From Semisulcospira habei (Eukaryota; Mollusca; Gastropoda; Semisulcospiridae), in NCBI GenBank assembly GCA_036245525.1, contig BTPG01000005.1, forward strand, positions 179,245,198 through 179,309,197: a stretch of 64,000 nt of DNA, in the 5' to 3' direction. The notes under the pieces are model-generated. The model did no database searches. It saw nothing but the letters and a program-made list of their open reading frames with translations, and was not told the origin of the DNA. Below are positions 50,317-60,228 of the stretch, piece after piece. A program made the position numbers and the translations under genes. How positions within the stretch are numbered: the stretch's first letter is position 1; every line of letters begins with the position of its first letter.

Positions 50317-53300
50317 CTACCACCCTGTTCTACTCAAAAAGTCAGCAGGAACATTTACTTTACCGGCTATGCTTTCCACTCTAATGGAAAATGGCTGCAA
50401 CTGCAAAGCCCACCTCATCAGTCGACTGTTTGTGGATTTAGCTTGTTGCAAGTACTGCAATGGTCTATGGTCGGTCTGTACGACGAATGTCCTACCATAC
50501 AGATACTGACGGAATTTTTGAATTCCCCACACGATTGCAAGACACTCCTTTTCGATGGTGGAGTAGTTACGTTCTGCTTTGGACAGTTTCTTGCTCGCGC
50601 ATGCAACAGGCTGTAACCCGCTACCAAGGTCCTGACATAATACGGCTCCTACACCCCCTTCGGACGCATCTGTCTGCAACACGAAGAGACGATCGAAGTC
50701 TGGCAATGAGCACACAGGACCTGAACACAGTCGCGCCTTCAGCGTCTCAAATGCTGTCTCACATGCCTCGTTCCAACCGATCTGTCCAGTTTTCCCTCCC
50801 TTGGTCAGGTCGGTTAGTGGGGCTGCTATGGCCGCAAAGTTAGGAACGAACCGGCGGTAATAATTTGCCAACCCAAGAAACGATCTGACTTGTTTCTTTG
50901 TTTGTGGTCGCGGCGCGTCTTTTATCCGCTGCATCTTGTCTCCCTCTGGTTTTATCTGACCGTTACCCACGGTATGCCCCAGATATTCCAACTGCTTGAA
51001 CCCCAAGTAACACTTTGTAGGTCTGGCCGCCAACTGGACCTCTCTTAGCCTACCAAAGAGCTGGGCAATACACTGTAAGTGACGTTCTTTAGTGGAGGAA
51101 GCAATCATGACATCGTCCATGAAATTGCTAACTTCTGTCAATCGCAAAGGTTCTAGTAACCTCCTCATCATTCGGGAAAAGATTGCCCCTGCCGTCTTTA
51201 ACCCGAAAGGCATTACCTTCCACTGAAATTGCCCTGCCGGTGTGGTGAAAGCAGTTTTCGGTTTGTCGCTCTCAAACATGGGTACCTGCCAGTAGCCTTT
51301 AGCTAGGTCTAACTTACTCAAGTACTTAGCCTTGGACAGTAAGGAAAATAGGTACTCCACGTCAGGCATTGGCTCCGCATCGAACACGACCTTTTGGTTC
51401 AGTTTTCTAAAGTCCACGCAAAACCTAACAGTGCCATCTTTCTTCTTCACCAAGACGATCGGTGAGCTGTATGGGGAATTGGCTCTCTCGATTACTCCCA
51501 TCTCTAGCATAGCATCCACTTCGGTTTTCACTACTTCTAGTTGAGAATGAGGTAGAGGATATTGCTTCGTCCTCACCGGCACTTCATCAGTCAAGTGGAT
51601 TTCACATGAGTCTAGTGTCGTCCTCAACGGATAATCTGTCAAAATATCCTTAAACTGGACAGTCAGAGCTTGTATACTAGAATGGATTTCTGGACAGTTA
51701 GGATCAAGATGGACGTCGGAGGGTCCTTCAGACACTACCAAAGGAATGGTGGGTACTTCCTTTACCACCATGAATGCCTCTCCCCCCTCATCTTCGTCCT
51801 CCTCATCTATCACTACTGTAGCTACTGACACTCGTTCTTGGAACTTTTTCAACAGATTTGCATGGTACAGTTTATTTTTACTGCCCACCCGTACCCTGTA
51901 GTCACACTCTCCGACTCTCTCTAGAACTTCGAACGGTCCCTGCCAAGCCATCTCCAGCTTGTTGTGTTTAACTGGAAGTAACAACAAAACCTTGTCTCCT
52001 GCACTAAAACTGCGTGGTTTGGCTCTGCGGTCAAAGTGCTGTTTCTGCTTTTTCGAAGCTAGCTTCAAATTCTGTTGCGCTAACCTGCAAGTCTCTTCAA
52101 TGCGATTCCGTAAATCTACCACGTACTGGCTTGCATCTCTCACCTCTTCTCCCATCTGCTCTTTCGTCCACAGATCCCGTAGAACTGACATGGGCCCCCT
52201 TACAGTCTTGCCGTACAATAACTCGAACGGCGCGAACCCCGTCGATTCCTGAGGAACCTCCCTGTACGCAAACAGCAATGAGGGAATGTATCTGTCCCAA
52301 CATCGAGGTTGCTCGCTAGCTAACTTCTTCAACATGGACACCAAGGTACCGTTGAAACGTTCGACTAGGCCATTTGCCTGCGGATGGTAAGGAGTAGTAC
52401 ACTTGCCTTGTATGCACAGCAAACGGTTGACTTCAGACATCACTTGTGAGGTGAACTGGGACCCTTGGTCGGTGAGCACCTCCCTCGGAATTCCCACCCT
52501 AGACCAGATTTCTAACAATGCCTCAGCGACCCTTTCTGCTTCGATCCCCTTTAAAGGTACTGCCTCGGGGTATCGAGTGGCGTAATCGACGGTCACGAGA
52601 ATGAACCGGTTTCCTCTGTCGGAAGCTGGAGCAATAGGCCCCACAATGTCTACCGCTACTCTCTGAAATGGTTCTTCTACTAGCGGAAGCTGTTGCATAG
52701 GAACCCGTGGTACTCTCCCTCTTGGTACTACTTTCTGACATTGTTCGCACGACTCACAGTACCTGCGAACTTGAGCACACAGCCCCGGCCAATAGAAAGT
52801 ACCCCAAATGCGTTCCCGGGTTCTCTTGCCTCCCAAATGCCCCCCCATCGGTGGGTCATGCGCTAAACGCATTACAGTCTCCCTCAAAGGCTTCGGGACG
52901 ACTAACTGGGACGTTTGGCTGCCTCCTTTGCTATAGACCCGATACAGAATTCCCTTCCTCCTGCAAAATTCTATCAGACTTTTCCCTGACGGAATTGCTC
53001 GGCCCTCTTCGGCCAACTTCCTAGCGCGAGCTAGAGTTTCGTTCTGGTTCTGCCACTCTATCAGTTGGGCAGGAATCACATTGAGATCGGCCTGCTTAAC
53101 GACTTTAAGCGCGCTCTCTCCCTCCTTTTCCCTCTGAACCTGAGCTCGAGTTTGGACCGCTGCTGCCATAGCACACTCACTGGCATCAATGGATACGGGA
53201 CTACGTTTCCCATCTGAAAAAGTCACCCAGTTCCCTAGGATTACGTCCGGTCCCATGCGCTCCATTACGATAAGTTCGATCGTCCCTCGCACGAATGGGG

Positions 53301-55086
53301 AATCGATTTCAACCCATGCAGTCGGATACTTATCGGACTTAGTATGGTCGACGGGATTGACGTCTATGAACCGACCTGTAAAATCCCTGGGTTCTATCCA
53401 CTTGGCGGCGATCGCACTCATATCCGCGCCGGTATCACGCATGATACGAACTTCCTTTCCCTTGGCTAATCCCTTACTCCACGGGTCGTAGGGCCGGATC
53501 GTCCGCATCCCTACGGTCACGGGCTCTGTCATTACGGCTACTATCTCAGGAGCAATGGTGACTTGGTTAACTGACGCCTTACTCTGACAGTTCCTTGCTA
53601 CGTGCCCTGGTTTGTTACACTTGAAACACAGCCGTTCACCAGTCCCCCTGCCTGAACTAGCTGGTTCTGCCCTATGTTCTGCTTTGGCCTCAGGGGGTTT
53701 ATTCGACCCTTTGTCCTTCTTGAACGGCGGACGAATCGGCCCCCCACCCAATGGACGCGAGACTGCCCGTTTGGTGTCGATATGGAGCTGCGCTAGCTCC
53801 GCGGCCTCTTCACCATTCCTAGGACGTTTTTCCCTAACGAACATTTCAAGGTCTGCATTCATAATAGCATAAAGTTGCTCAGACAGAAACATGTCTAGCA
53901 CTTGTTCTACGTCCTCTATGTTCTTATGGGCTAAAGTGAACCAACGCTTGACTGAGGTCTTTAACCTAACGAACAACTGGGGAAACGTTTCGAGACCTTC
54001 CTTTTTGGCTTCGCGAAACTGGCGCCGGTAATATTCAGCGTCACGCCTGAATCTTCTCAATAAGGTCTCCCTCACCACCTCAAAATCTTTCCCTTGCTCT
54101 ACCGTCAGCCTAAGGTATGCATCACGGGCCTCCCCCTGCAATAGAGGTGCTAACCTGATCCCCCATACCTCTTTCGGCCACCCCTGGGTTTCGGCTACTC
54201 TCTCAAAGAGCTGAAGGTAAGATTCCACATCTTCCTTATCCTCTAACGGACGCATCTTGAGCGAGTAATGCTGACTAGACTCCGTAACTGACTTCTTTTC
54301 CGATGCTGCTAACTGTAATCTAAGCCGCGTTTCGGCCGCGACGAGCTCTTCTTTCCGTGCTTGTTCCGCGGCGGCTAGCTCCTCTCTCCGTGCTTGTTCC
54401 GCGGCAGCTAGCTTACGTTCGGTCAATGCTAAGTCATCCCGCCTAGCTTGCTCTGCTGCCTCACGGTCCATCTGGAGCCGTCTCTCGGCTGCCTCGCGGT
54501 CCATCTGACGCTGCTTCTCTACTGCCTCGCGGTCCATCTGGAGCCGTCTCTCTAACGCCCTACGCTCTAGGTCACGTTCCCGTTTTTCTTCCTCTCTCCT
54601 AACTTCGGACAGGATGAACTGGGTTAGAGCTCCCCCACTAAGTCCTAGGCCCTCTCCTAGCACTTTATACTGCTCATATGGGTTTACTATCACCCCTAAC
54701 CCCTCTTTACTTTCCTGATCCCTACTGGGTGTCAGTCCTGCTGCAGTGAGAGTACGGGTAAGGGTACTCACCACCGTTTCCTTCCGAGAGGGAGTGGCCA
54801 AAGTGGCTCCTCTCTCTCCTGGACCCTCATCCCCTGCACCACCACCCTCGGACTCAGGGTCGTGCCCCGACGTGGCACGGGTGGCCCTGGTATCCCGTTT
54901 AGGGGGCATCCTGGTGTGGGTGTCACGGAGGCAGCGACGACAACTGCTCCCCAGCAGGACCCCTGACAAAGAAAAAACAAAACAAATAAATACACAGAAT
55001 ACAAACAACGAATAAGGACTAGACAGTGACAAGAGCCGAAGGGACCTCACCACTCGGTACCTGAGTAATGAGAGGCAACCACTCAT
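50317..55086 (-). CDS. gag-pol polyprotein, integrase before reverse transcriptase
   Basis: One open frame of 1589 codons. A better start is ATG 54909 (MPPKRDTRAT, residue 60), because the first 59 residues look like translated leader, including a hydrophobic run. Using numbering from 55086: coiled-coil region with MDREA and AEQAR repeats (about 160-265), Gag-like helical region (275-450), CCHC knuckle C487-C490-H495-C500, and aspartic protease DTGA at 551-554. Next is the integrase zinc-binding region (H743, H750, C780, C783) and integrase core D813, D873, E909 (35 residues between the last two), with a GPF module near 1050. After these come reverse transcriptase (about 1165-1380, box FMDD 1322-1325) and RNase H (D1473, E1514, D1539). 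The protein ends after RNase H. Most Ty3/gypsy elements have integrase last, so this order defines the Gmr1-type arrangement. No stop or frameshift separates Gag from Pol, so their ratio must be set some other way. Confidence 0.95.
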   Translation of the reverse strand: MSGCLSLLRYRVVRSLRLLSLSSPYSLFVFCVFICFVFSLSGVLLGSSCRRCLRDTHTRMPPKRDTRATRATSGHDPESEGGGAGDEGPGERGATLATPSRKETVVSTLTRTLTAAGLTPSRDQESKEGLGVIVNPYEQYKVLGEGLGLSGGALTQFILSEVRREEEKRERDLERRALERRLQMDREAVEKQRQMDREAAERRLQMDREAAEQARRDDLALTERKLAAAEQARREELAAAEQARKEELVAAETRLRLQLAASEKKSVTESSQHYSLKMRPLEDKEDVESYLQLFERVAETQGWPKEVWGIRLAPLLQGEARDAYLRLTVEQGKDFEVVRETLLRRFRRDAEYYRRQFREAKKEGLETFPQLFVRLKTSVKRWFTLAHKNIEDVEQVLDMFLSEQLYAIMNADLEMFVREKRPRNGEEAAELAQLHIDTKRAVSRPLGGGPIRPPFKKDKGSNKPPEAKAEHRAEPASSGRGTGERLCFKCNKPGHVARNCQSKASVNQVTIAPEIVAVMTEPVTVGMRTIRPYDPWSKGLAKGKEVRIMRDTGADMSAIAAKWIEPRDFTGRFIDVNPVDHTKSDKYPTAWVEIDSPFVRGTIELIVMERMGPDVILGNWVTFSDGKRSPVSIDASECAMAAAVQTRAQVQREKEGESALKVVKQADLNVIPAQLIEWQNQNETLARARKLAEEGRAIPSGKSLIEFCRRKGILYRVYSKGGSQTSQLVVPKPLRETVMRLAHDPPMGGHLGGKRTRERIWGTFYWPGLCAQVRRYCESCEQCQKVVPRGRVPRVPMQQLPLVEEPFQRVAVDIVGPIAPASDRGNRFILVTVDYATRYPEAVPLKGIEAERVAEALLEIWSRVGIPREVLTDQGSQFTSQVMSEVNRLLCIQGKCTTPYHPQANGLVERFNGTLVSMLKKLASEQPRCWDRYIPSLLFAYREVPQESTGFAPFELLYGKTVRGPMSVLRDLWTKEQMGEEVRDASQYVVDLRNRIEETCRLAQQNLKLASKKQKQHFDRRAKPRSFSAGDKVLLLLPVKHNKLEMAWQGPFEVLERVGECDYRVRVGSKNKLYHANLLKKFQERVSVATVVIDEEDEDEGGEAFMVVKEVPTIPLVVSEGPSDVHLDPNCPEIHSSIQALTVQFKDILTDYPLRTTLDSCEIHLTDEVPVRTKQYPLPHSQLEVVKTEVDAMLEMGVIERANSPYSSPIVLVKKKDGTVRFCVDFRKLNQKVVFDAEPMPDVEYLFSLLSKAKYLSKLDLAKGYWQVPMFESDKPKTAFTTPAGQFQWKVMPFGLKTAGAIFSRMMRRLLEPLRLTEVSNFMDDVMIASSTKERHLQCIAQLFGRLREVQLAARPTKCYLGFKQLEYLGHTVGNGQIKPEGDKMQRIKDAPRPQTKKQVRSFLGLANYYRRFVPNFAAIAAPLTDLTKGGKTGQIGWNEACETAFETLKARLCSGPVCSLPDFDRLFVLQTDASEGGVGAVLCQDLGSGLQPVACASKKLSKAERNYSTIEKECLAIVWGIQKFRQYLYGRTFVVQTDHRPLQYLQQAKSTNSRLMRWALQLQPFSIRVESIAGKVNVPADFLSRTGW

Positions 55087-55257
55087 GCCACCCCTCGTTT
55101 ATGCGCACTGCACTCTCTGGCCGTGGCTCCCGGCGCAATACGCCCCCACTCCCGCCAACCGCCCGCTAAATCTTACTCGTACCACAACACGAACAAACGG
55201 TCACTGGCGCACAAAAATACCCTAATCTACCTAATCCGTTACCTCCCCCTAATCCTT

Positions 55258-55275
55258 ATCCCACCGCTGCCACCA
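55258..55275 (-). promoter_or_regulatory. Primer binding site, tRNA-Leu type
   Basis: On the - strand TGGTGGCAGCGGTGGGAT, 4 bp inside the 5' LTR. It is complementary over 18 bases to the 3' end of animal tRNA-Leu (ATCCCACCGCTGCCA plus CCA), as I know that sequence. Confidence 0.8.
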
Positions 55276-55279
55276 AATA

Positions 55280-56395
55280 TGTCACGACACGCCTGACGGA
55301 GTCAGGGCGCCGTGGACAAGATGAGTGCAGACACTCGAGAAAACCCACCCACTCTACATAATTAACACAACGCCAGCGATAAACAACAAACAAATCCTTT
55401 ATTACCTACTCTTACTCTAACTCCCACCCCAACCCACTAAAGCCCCACACACTCACACATACCCACACATGCACTCATAACGTATTAACACATAAAAAAA
55501 GTTAACATATAAAAAATGACTAACAAGTGAAAATGACTAACAGGTGAATATGACTAACAGGTGAATATGACTAACAGGTGAATATGACTAACAGGTGAAT
55601 ATGACTAACATGGCCAACGGCTATACAAGGCGGGTAACTTTGTCTTTGTACAGTGTCCTCTGTCCCACACTAGACAGGGTGGCTCGTAACGTAAGAGTAC
55701 TACCCCTACACCACAGAGCACCGTAGCCGCGCTTGCCCACGCACGCCTGTGACCGACGCTCAGAACGAAGAATCAGCCTGCTGTAGCCCAACGTACTTGT
55801 CCGACAGGACCGGCTAGCGAAGGCGTTCCGACTCCCGATGATGCGTCACCGTTGGTCATAGAAGATGAAGAGATCGAAGGACGAAGTCTTCGAAGCCAAT
55901 GCACTGTCACTGGTGAGTCCTCCGGCAGGACGAGACAAAACAAGACGAAGACGAACCGGAGGGGTCTTCTGGTGAGTAGCAGCCGTGGTCACAAGTCTCT
56001 CGGGACACCCACACCCAGGAACACTGGTCGTGGTCTTGCAGGGAGGGTAAAACAACCCTCACACAGCTTGTCAAGGGCTCCAAACGAGGCCGCACCCTGA
56101 CCCAGACTCTCACTTCGCTGGCTAACTCCGCTGACTGACTGTAATATCCTTCTGCTACCTTGCAGTTTAACTTTACTTCTGAACACTGTTCGGTTAAAGC
56201 TACTTGGCTAAAGCGTGCCACCGCTGTACTCGCTCACTGCTAAGCTTGCTGCACGGGCTTTACGATTACGCTCACACTACATTTATTAACTTCCCTAAAA
56301 TAAGGCTATTTACAGAAGTCGGCGACCTACATTTATTTAACAAGAAAACGACTTGGCGAAAAAATGAAACAACATGTCACATCCGTTACGTGACA
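55280..56395 (-). repeat. LTR, 5' copy (- strand)
   Basis: 1116 bp, identical in length to the other LTR. The differing positions are 55441, 55500, 55768, 56300 and 56322. It should carry the promoter for the gag-pol transcript. I do not identify a TATA box with confidence. Confidence 0.95.
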
Positions 56396-56545
56396 ACCGC
56401 GACCATCGAATGCTACTAGGGCTAGCTATGTATTATAGCAAAGCGGCTCTAGAGTCTTTGCTCACAAGTCTTAGGAGACAGGCTCGTGTGAACCAGTGCT
56501 GCGACGGTGCAGCGACCTCTGTTTTGTGACAGTCACATTTTGGGT
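56396..56545. repeat. Dispersed repeat D, right remainder, with ACCGC duplication
   Basis: Starts with the ACCGC duplication (56396-56400) and carries GGCTCGTGTGAACCAGTGCT, GCAGCGACCTCTGTTTTGTG and ACAGTCACATTTTGGG, as at 48850-48915. Confidence 0.65.
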
Positions 56546-56835
56546 TGGTGGAGCAGTCGGCTAGTTTATCCAGTGATTCCAACCACACTGGCAATGAGCT
56601 TTTCCAACTTTTACCATCAGGGCGTAGGTACAGGTCCATCAGTACTAGGACCAGCAGATTCCTCAACAGTTTTTTTTCCCCTCTGGCTGTTCGCACTCTC
56701 TCTGATCAGCTGGACTGAACTTGTCGGAATGTGTACAGTCGGCTTATAACTGAATCATTGAGGGGTGCCCGTTCGCCGTGTTTAATACCAGAATTTGCTT
56801 AGTATGTAGCATGAAAATAATATTTTAGAGTTTAA

Positions 56836-56923
<88 letters not shown>

Positions 56924-57020
56924 CAGTCTTAGTAACTGACATCAAGACAAATTCCAATGTTTATATTGTTTTTTGTTTACATGGAAACATATGGCAATAA
57001 ACTATCTTATCTTATGTTTA
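56546..57020 (+). pseudogene. LINE 3' remnant
   Basis: A decayed stretch at 56570-56700 reads LLPSGRRYRSISTRTSRFLN and SFFPSG, which resembles the last part of LINE pol proteins. A 3' UTR with a (GT)n tract (56839-56919) follows, ending GGCAATAAACTATCTTATCT, a polyadenylation-type tail with TATCT units. The clade is not assigned. Confidence 0.5.
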
Positions 57021-57027
57021 TCTGTTC

Positions 57028-57241
57028 TTAACCCATTCAGCCCTGATGCCCTACAGCAGGAGATGGGTCGACTATGATAATTCAAGGGTAGTGCCAGATT
57101 AGCTTGGCGCCTGTCGGCGCCAAACTAATCTGACACTGCCCTTGAATTATCATGGTCGATCCATCTCCTGCAACTGGTGCATTAGTCATTAGATGACGCC
57201 TCCAAAATTTGGGAAATACGGCCGTCGGCTGAATGAGTTAA
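57028..57241 (-). mobile_element. B-type TTAA hairpin element
   Basis: TTAA at both ends (57028-57031, 57238-57241), with the stem centred on GGCGCCTGTCGGCGCC. It shares its right TTAA with the next element. Confidence 0.85.
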
Positions 57242-57462
57242 CCCAGTTAGCCCCACGGCCGCATTTCCCAAATCCTGGAGGTGTTGCCTAACGACGACGA
57301 CCGTCGTACCAGTTGCATTAGATAGATCGACCATGATAATTCACGGGTAGTGAAAGATGAAATTGGCGCCTCAGTTCAGGCGCCATGCTCTTCTGGCACT
57401 ACCCGTGAATTATCATAATCAATCCATCCCCTGCTGTAGGGCGTTGGGGCTAAATGGGTTAA
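57238..57462 (-). mobile_element. Divergent B-type TTAA hairpin element
   Basis: TTAACCCAGTTAGCCCCACG to GGGGCTAAATGGGTTAA, 225 bp. The stem GATAATTCACGGGTAGTG pairs with CACTACCCGTGAATTATC, and the centre is GGCGCCTCAGTTCAGGCGCC. It ends 72 bp before ENPP exon 3. Confidence 0.85.
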
Positions 57463-57534
57463 CACAAAATTTTAGTATCTTGACTTTTCACGTATCTAAT
57501 ATTTACAAGTGTTTTTGTTTATTCCATGTTGTAG

Positions 57535-57609
57535 GACCTCTCGAGTACCTCTAAATTAATCTTTGGGGCAACAAACAAGCGGAAACGCTACATCATCACC
57601 GGCGCTGTT
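57535..57609 (+). CDS. ENPP-like exon 3
   Basis: Acceptor ...TTCCATGTTGTAG, donor GTAAGT at 57610. 25 codons, phase 0 at both ends: DLSSTSKLIFGATNKRKRYI then ITGAV. It carries the basic KRKR flank and the first third of the membrane helix, which exon 4 completes. Its place is strongly supported by the way the hydrophobic segment continues across the junction. Confidence 0.75.
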
Positions 57610-57833
57610 GTAAGTACAACGTACATCTATAAACTGGTGTTTAACCCCTTCGCTTTCAGTGATCACGAATTGTGCGTCTGATTGTTACGTGGTAGTCGTA
57701 GTCGTAGTCGTAGTATGATACAAACACACCAGACGCACACACGTAGGGTTCTTGTAAAGAAACTTCACTCAGCTGCAACTCGTCACACGTGGCACAAGGT
57801 TGTAGACCACACTATAGTAACAGTTTCAACAAT

Positions 57834-57920
57834 ATTTTATTCTCACGATGAAATCTCAGCACAATGCATCCACAAAATTTGTGGATGCATTGTGCTGAGA
57901 TTTCATCGTGAGAATAAAAT
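57834..57920. repeat. Perfect 43-bp palindrome with one-base spacer
   Basis: 57834-57876 (ATTTTATTCTCACG to CATCCACAAA) is exactly complementary to 57878-57920, with a single A between. There are no TTAA ends. It directly follows segment 57683-57840. Confidence 0.95.
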
Positions 57921-58243
57921 GCATGCACACTTTGGTACACTGTGCATCAACAATTCTGATACACCGCGTCTTCCATACAATGCGCTAATAATTAGCTAAC
58001 ATCCACTTTTATATAACTACAGATTTCCAGAACAATACGGCAAACTATACAACTCAACCAATCGGAAAAGAAAACGTAACCAAAACTCATTAATATTCAT
58101 GAAAAAAAAATACTCTAGATCTGACTACAACCTTCTACAAATTTGTAGGTGTATAGACCTCACCGAGCGCGCGCATCACAAGCCACGGCCCCTAGTAATT
58201 TATTGTTGCTAGGTCCCACAAGCTTTCCTGTCGCTTGGGCAAT

Positions 58244-58495
58244 ATGGCGGACGGTAGCGCACGTGATTCGACTGAATGCGTTGCAAATTCTACAAGCCTA
58301 TTTTTTTCTGCTAGGATACAAAGCTTTATCAAAAACGGCCCTAGATCGAGGCAAAGCAAGTTTGCATCAAGTTTCATTGATGCTGTTCGTATTTATCACA
58401 CAACTGGTAGTGATGCCGTTCAAGTTGCAACCGTGTATCACCGGTCGCAGATCTACAAAAACACGCCGATCCACACAAACTGCACGGGGGAATGA
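58244..58495 (+). other. First-exon-like open frame, left copy
   Basis: From ATGGCGGAC (in CAATATGGCGGACGG, also a YY1-type motif) 83 codons are open to TGA at 58495, starting MADGSARDSTECVANSTSLF. No domain recognised. Its inverse counterpart at 60492-60229 starts MADDSARDPTECVANST on the - strand but diverges in frame after about 35 codons. Further on, GCCGGGTGAGT (about 58541-58551) resembles a splice donor. It looks like a duplicated 5' exon rather than a whole gene. Confidence 0.4.
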
Positions 58496-58743
58496 GCATC
58501 AGCAAGCACAGCGTCACAGAAACTATCTGTGCCTGTTGAGCCGGGTGAGTGTTTTTGTTATTGGTGTTGCATAAAAATAAAAAAAAAAAAAAAAAAATAA
58601 AAAAACTTAGCACACATATCCGAGCAATTTTAGTCCATCTCGTCTCATCGTAGCAAGATGGCAGTGGTGCTCAGCGCTCTCTTTTGCCGGCTGTGTTTAC
58701 AGTGTCAGGCTGTACTGACTACTTTCACTCCCAAATAAAATTG

Positions 58744-58745
<2 letters not shown>

Positions 58746-58825
<80 letters not shown>

Positions 58826-58838
58826 CTCCTTCTCTCTT

Positions 58839-58892
<54 letters not shown>

Positions 58893-58895
58893 GCA

Positions 58896-58946
<51 letters not shown>

Positions 58947-58949
58947 ACT
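58746..58949. repeat. (TG)n and (AC)n arms at the centre of the foldback
   Basis: (TG)n 58746-58822, a short CTCCTTCTCTCTTTTTC spacer, then (AC)n with CGCA steps to about 58949. The two arms are complementary to each other. Confidence 0.95.
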
Positions 58950-59453
58950 CACACTTCAATTTTATTTGGGAGTGAAAGTAATCATCTCTGACTGACACTG
59001 TAAACACAGCCGGCAAAAGACAACGCTGAGCAGCACTGCCATCTTGCTACGATGAGACGAGATGGACTAAAATGGCTCGTATACTGAGTGTGATAAAAAA
59101 AAAAAAATTTAAGCAACACCAATAACAAAAACACTTACCCGGCTCTTCAGGTACAGATAGCTTCTGTGACGCCGTGCTTGCTTATGCTCATTTCCAAGTA
59201 CAGTTTGTGTGGTGTTACGATTGTGGTTGTGTTGTTCTGTGGGGGCATGTGTGTATTAATCGTAGGAAACGATCCGATATTTATTTGAGCTATCATGATT
59301 ACGAATCACGTACCTTTTTAGAAAGATTCGCTATCTTTGCACAGAGAGCGGAATTGATTGGCTTTTGATACACGGAGTTGAATCCCGAAGAGCATAGAAA
59401 CCACTCGAATAATCACCATGTTTTCTGTGCGCGTGAAGTTAGGAACCAGTATG

Positions 59454-59455
<2 letters not shown>

Positions 59456-59508
<53 letters not shown>

Positions 59509-59640
59509 ACTTGTATAGCGCCTAACCTCAGATTAGAGCTCTAGGCGCTTAAGAAAAACTAATGTACAAAAAATAACTAATTACAAAAACGGAATTTACA
59601 AAAAGTACAAAAACATAATACAACGCACTCTGTAAACAAG
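59456..59640 (-). mobile_element. L2-like LINE or SINE 3' tail
   Basis: (AAT)n at 59456-59505, then GAGTACTTGTATAGCGCCTA and AGAGCTCTAGGCGCTTAAG. This has the same layout as the 3' ends of the LINEs at 42213 and 20430, read on the - strand. No coding part. Confidence 0.6.
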
Positions 59641-60228
59641 CTATAAAGTCACCATTCAAAAGTGCTATGTATTACGAAAAGTCGTGAAACTTCCGGAGAA
59701 TTCGGGCAAGGTCGTGATCTGTGTAGCGTATTCTTGCATGAACGTCATTACACACCGGGATTTCCCAAAATTGAGGTTGAAATTAGCAGTCGAATTTTGT
59801 AGACTATTGTAGTCTATTCTAGAAAGTTCTTTTTCATCAGTATTTTATGAATTTCGGTTACGTATTTCGTTTTCATTGGTTGTGTTGTATGAATTTGCTA
59901 GGACATTCTGGAAAGCTATTATACTATAAAAGATTATGCTAGGAAGCGTGTGTGTACATTGTCAGTGGTGGAGTTATGCAGTGTATAGTGTTTACATTGT
60001 ATGATAACCACAGTGTGTCAAAAGCGTGGATACATTGTAGAGGAGACATTGTATCAGTGTTGGTGCATTTGTGAATGCATTGTTTGGAGATCGCATCGCT
60101 GCAATAAAATATTGTTGGAACTGTTACTCCAGAGTGGTCTACATCCTTAAGCCACGTGTGACGGGTTGCAGCTGAGTGAAGTTTCTTTAAAAGAGCCTTA
60201 CGTGCGTGCCGTCTGGTGTGATATCATA

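Larger units (their letters stand above)
49125..56395 (-). mobile_element. Complete Gmr1-like Ty3/gypsy LTR retrotransposon
   Basis: 7271 bp on the - strand. It has two 1116-bp LTRs starting TGTCACG and ending CGTGACA (both strands), a 5-bp ACCGC duplication outside, a tRNA-Leu-type primer binding site, a polypurine tract and one open gag-pol frame. I count five base differences and no indels between the LTRs. All the parts needed for autonomous movement are present. There is no env-like frame. It lies inside ENPP intron 2 in antisense orientation. Confidence 0.95.

Noticed and set aside
49125..56395. Endogenous retrovirus with env
   Set aside because: The frame ends after RNase H, 65 bp before the polypurine tract; no room for an envelope gene.
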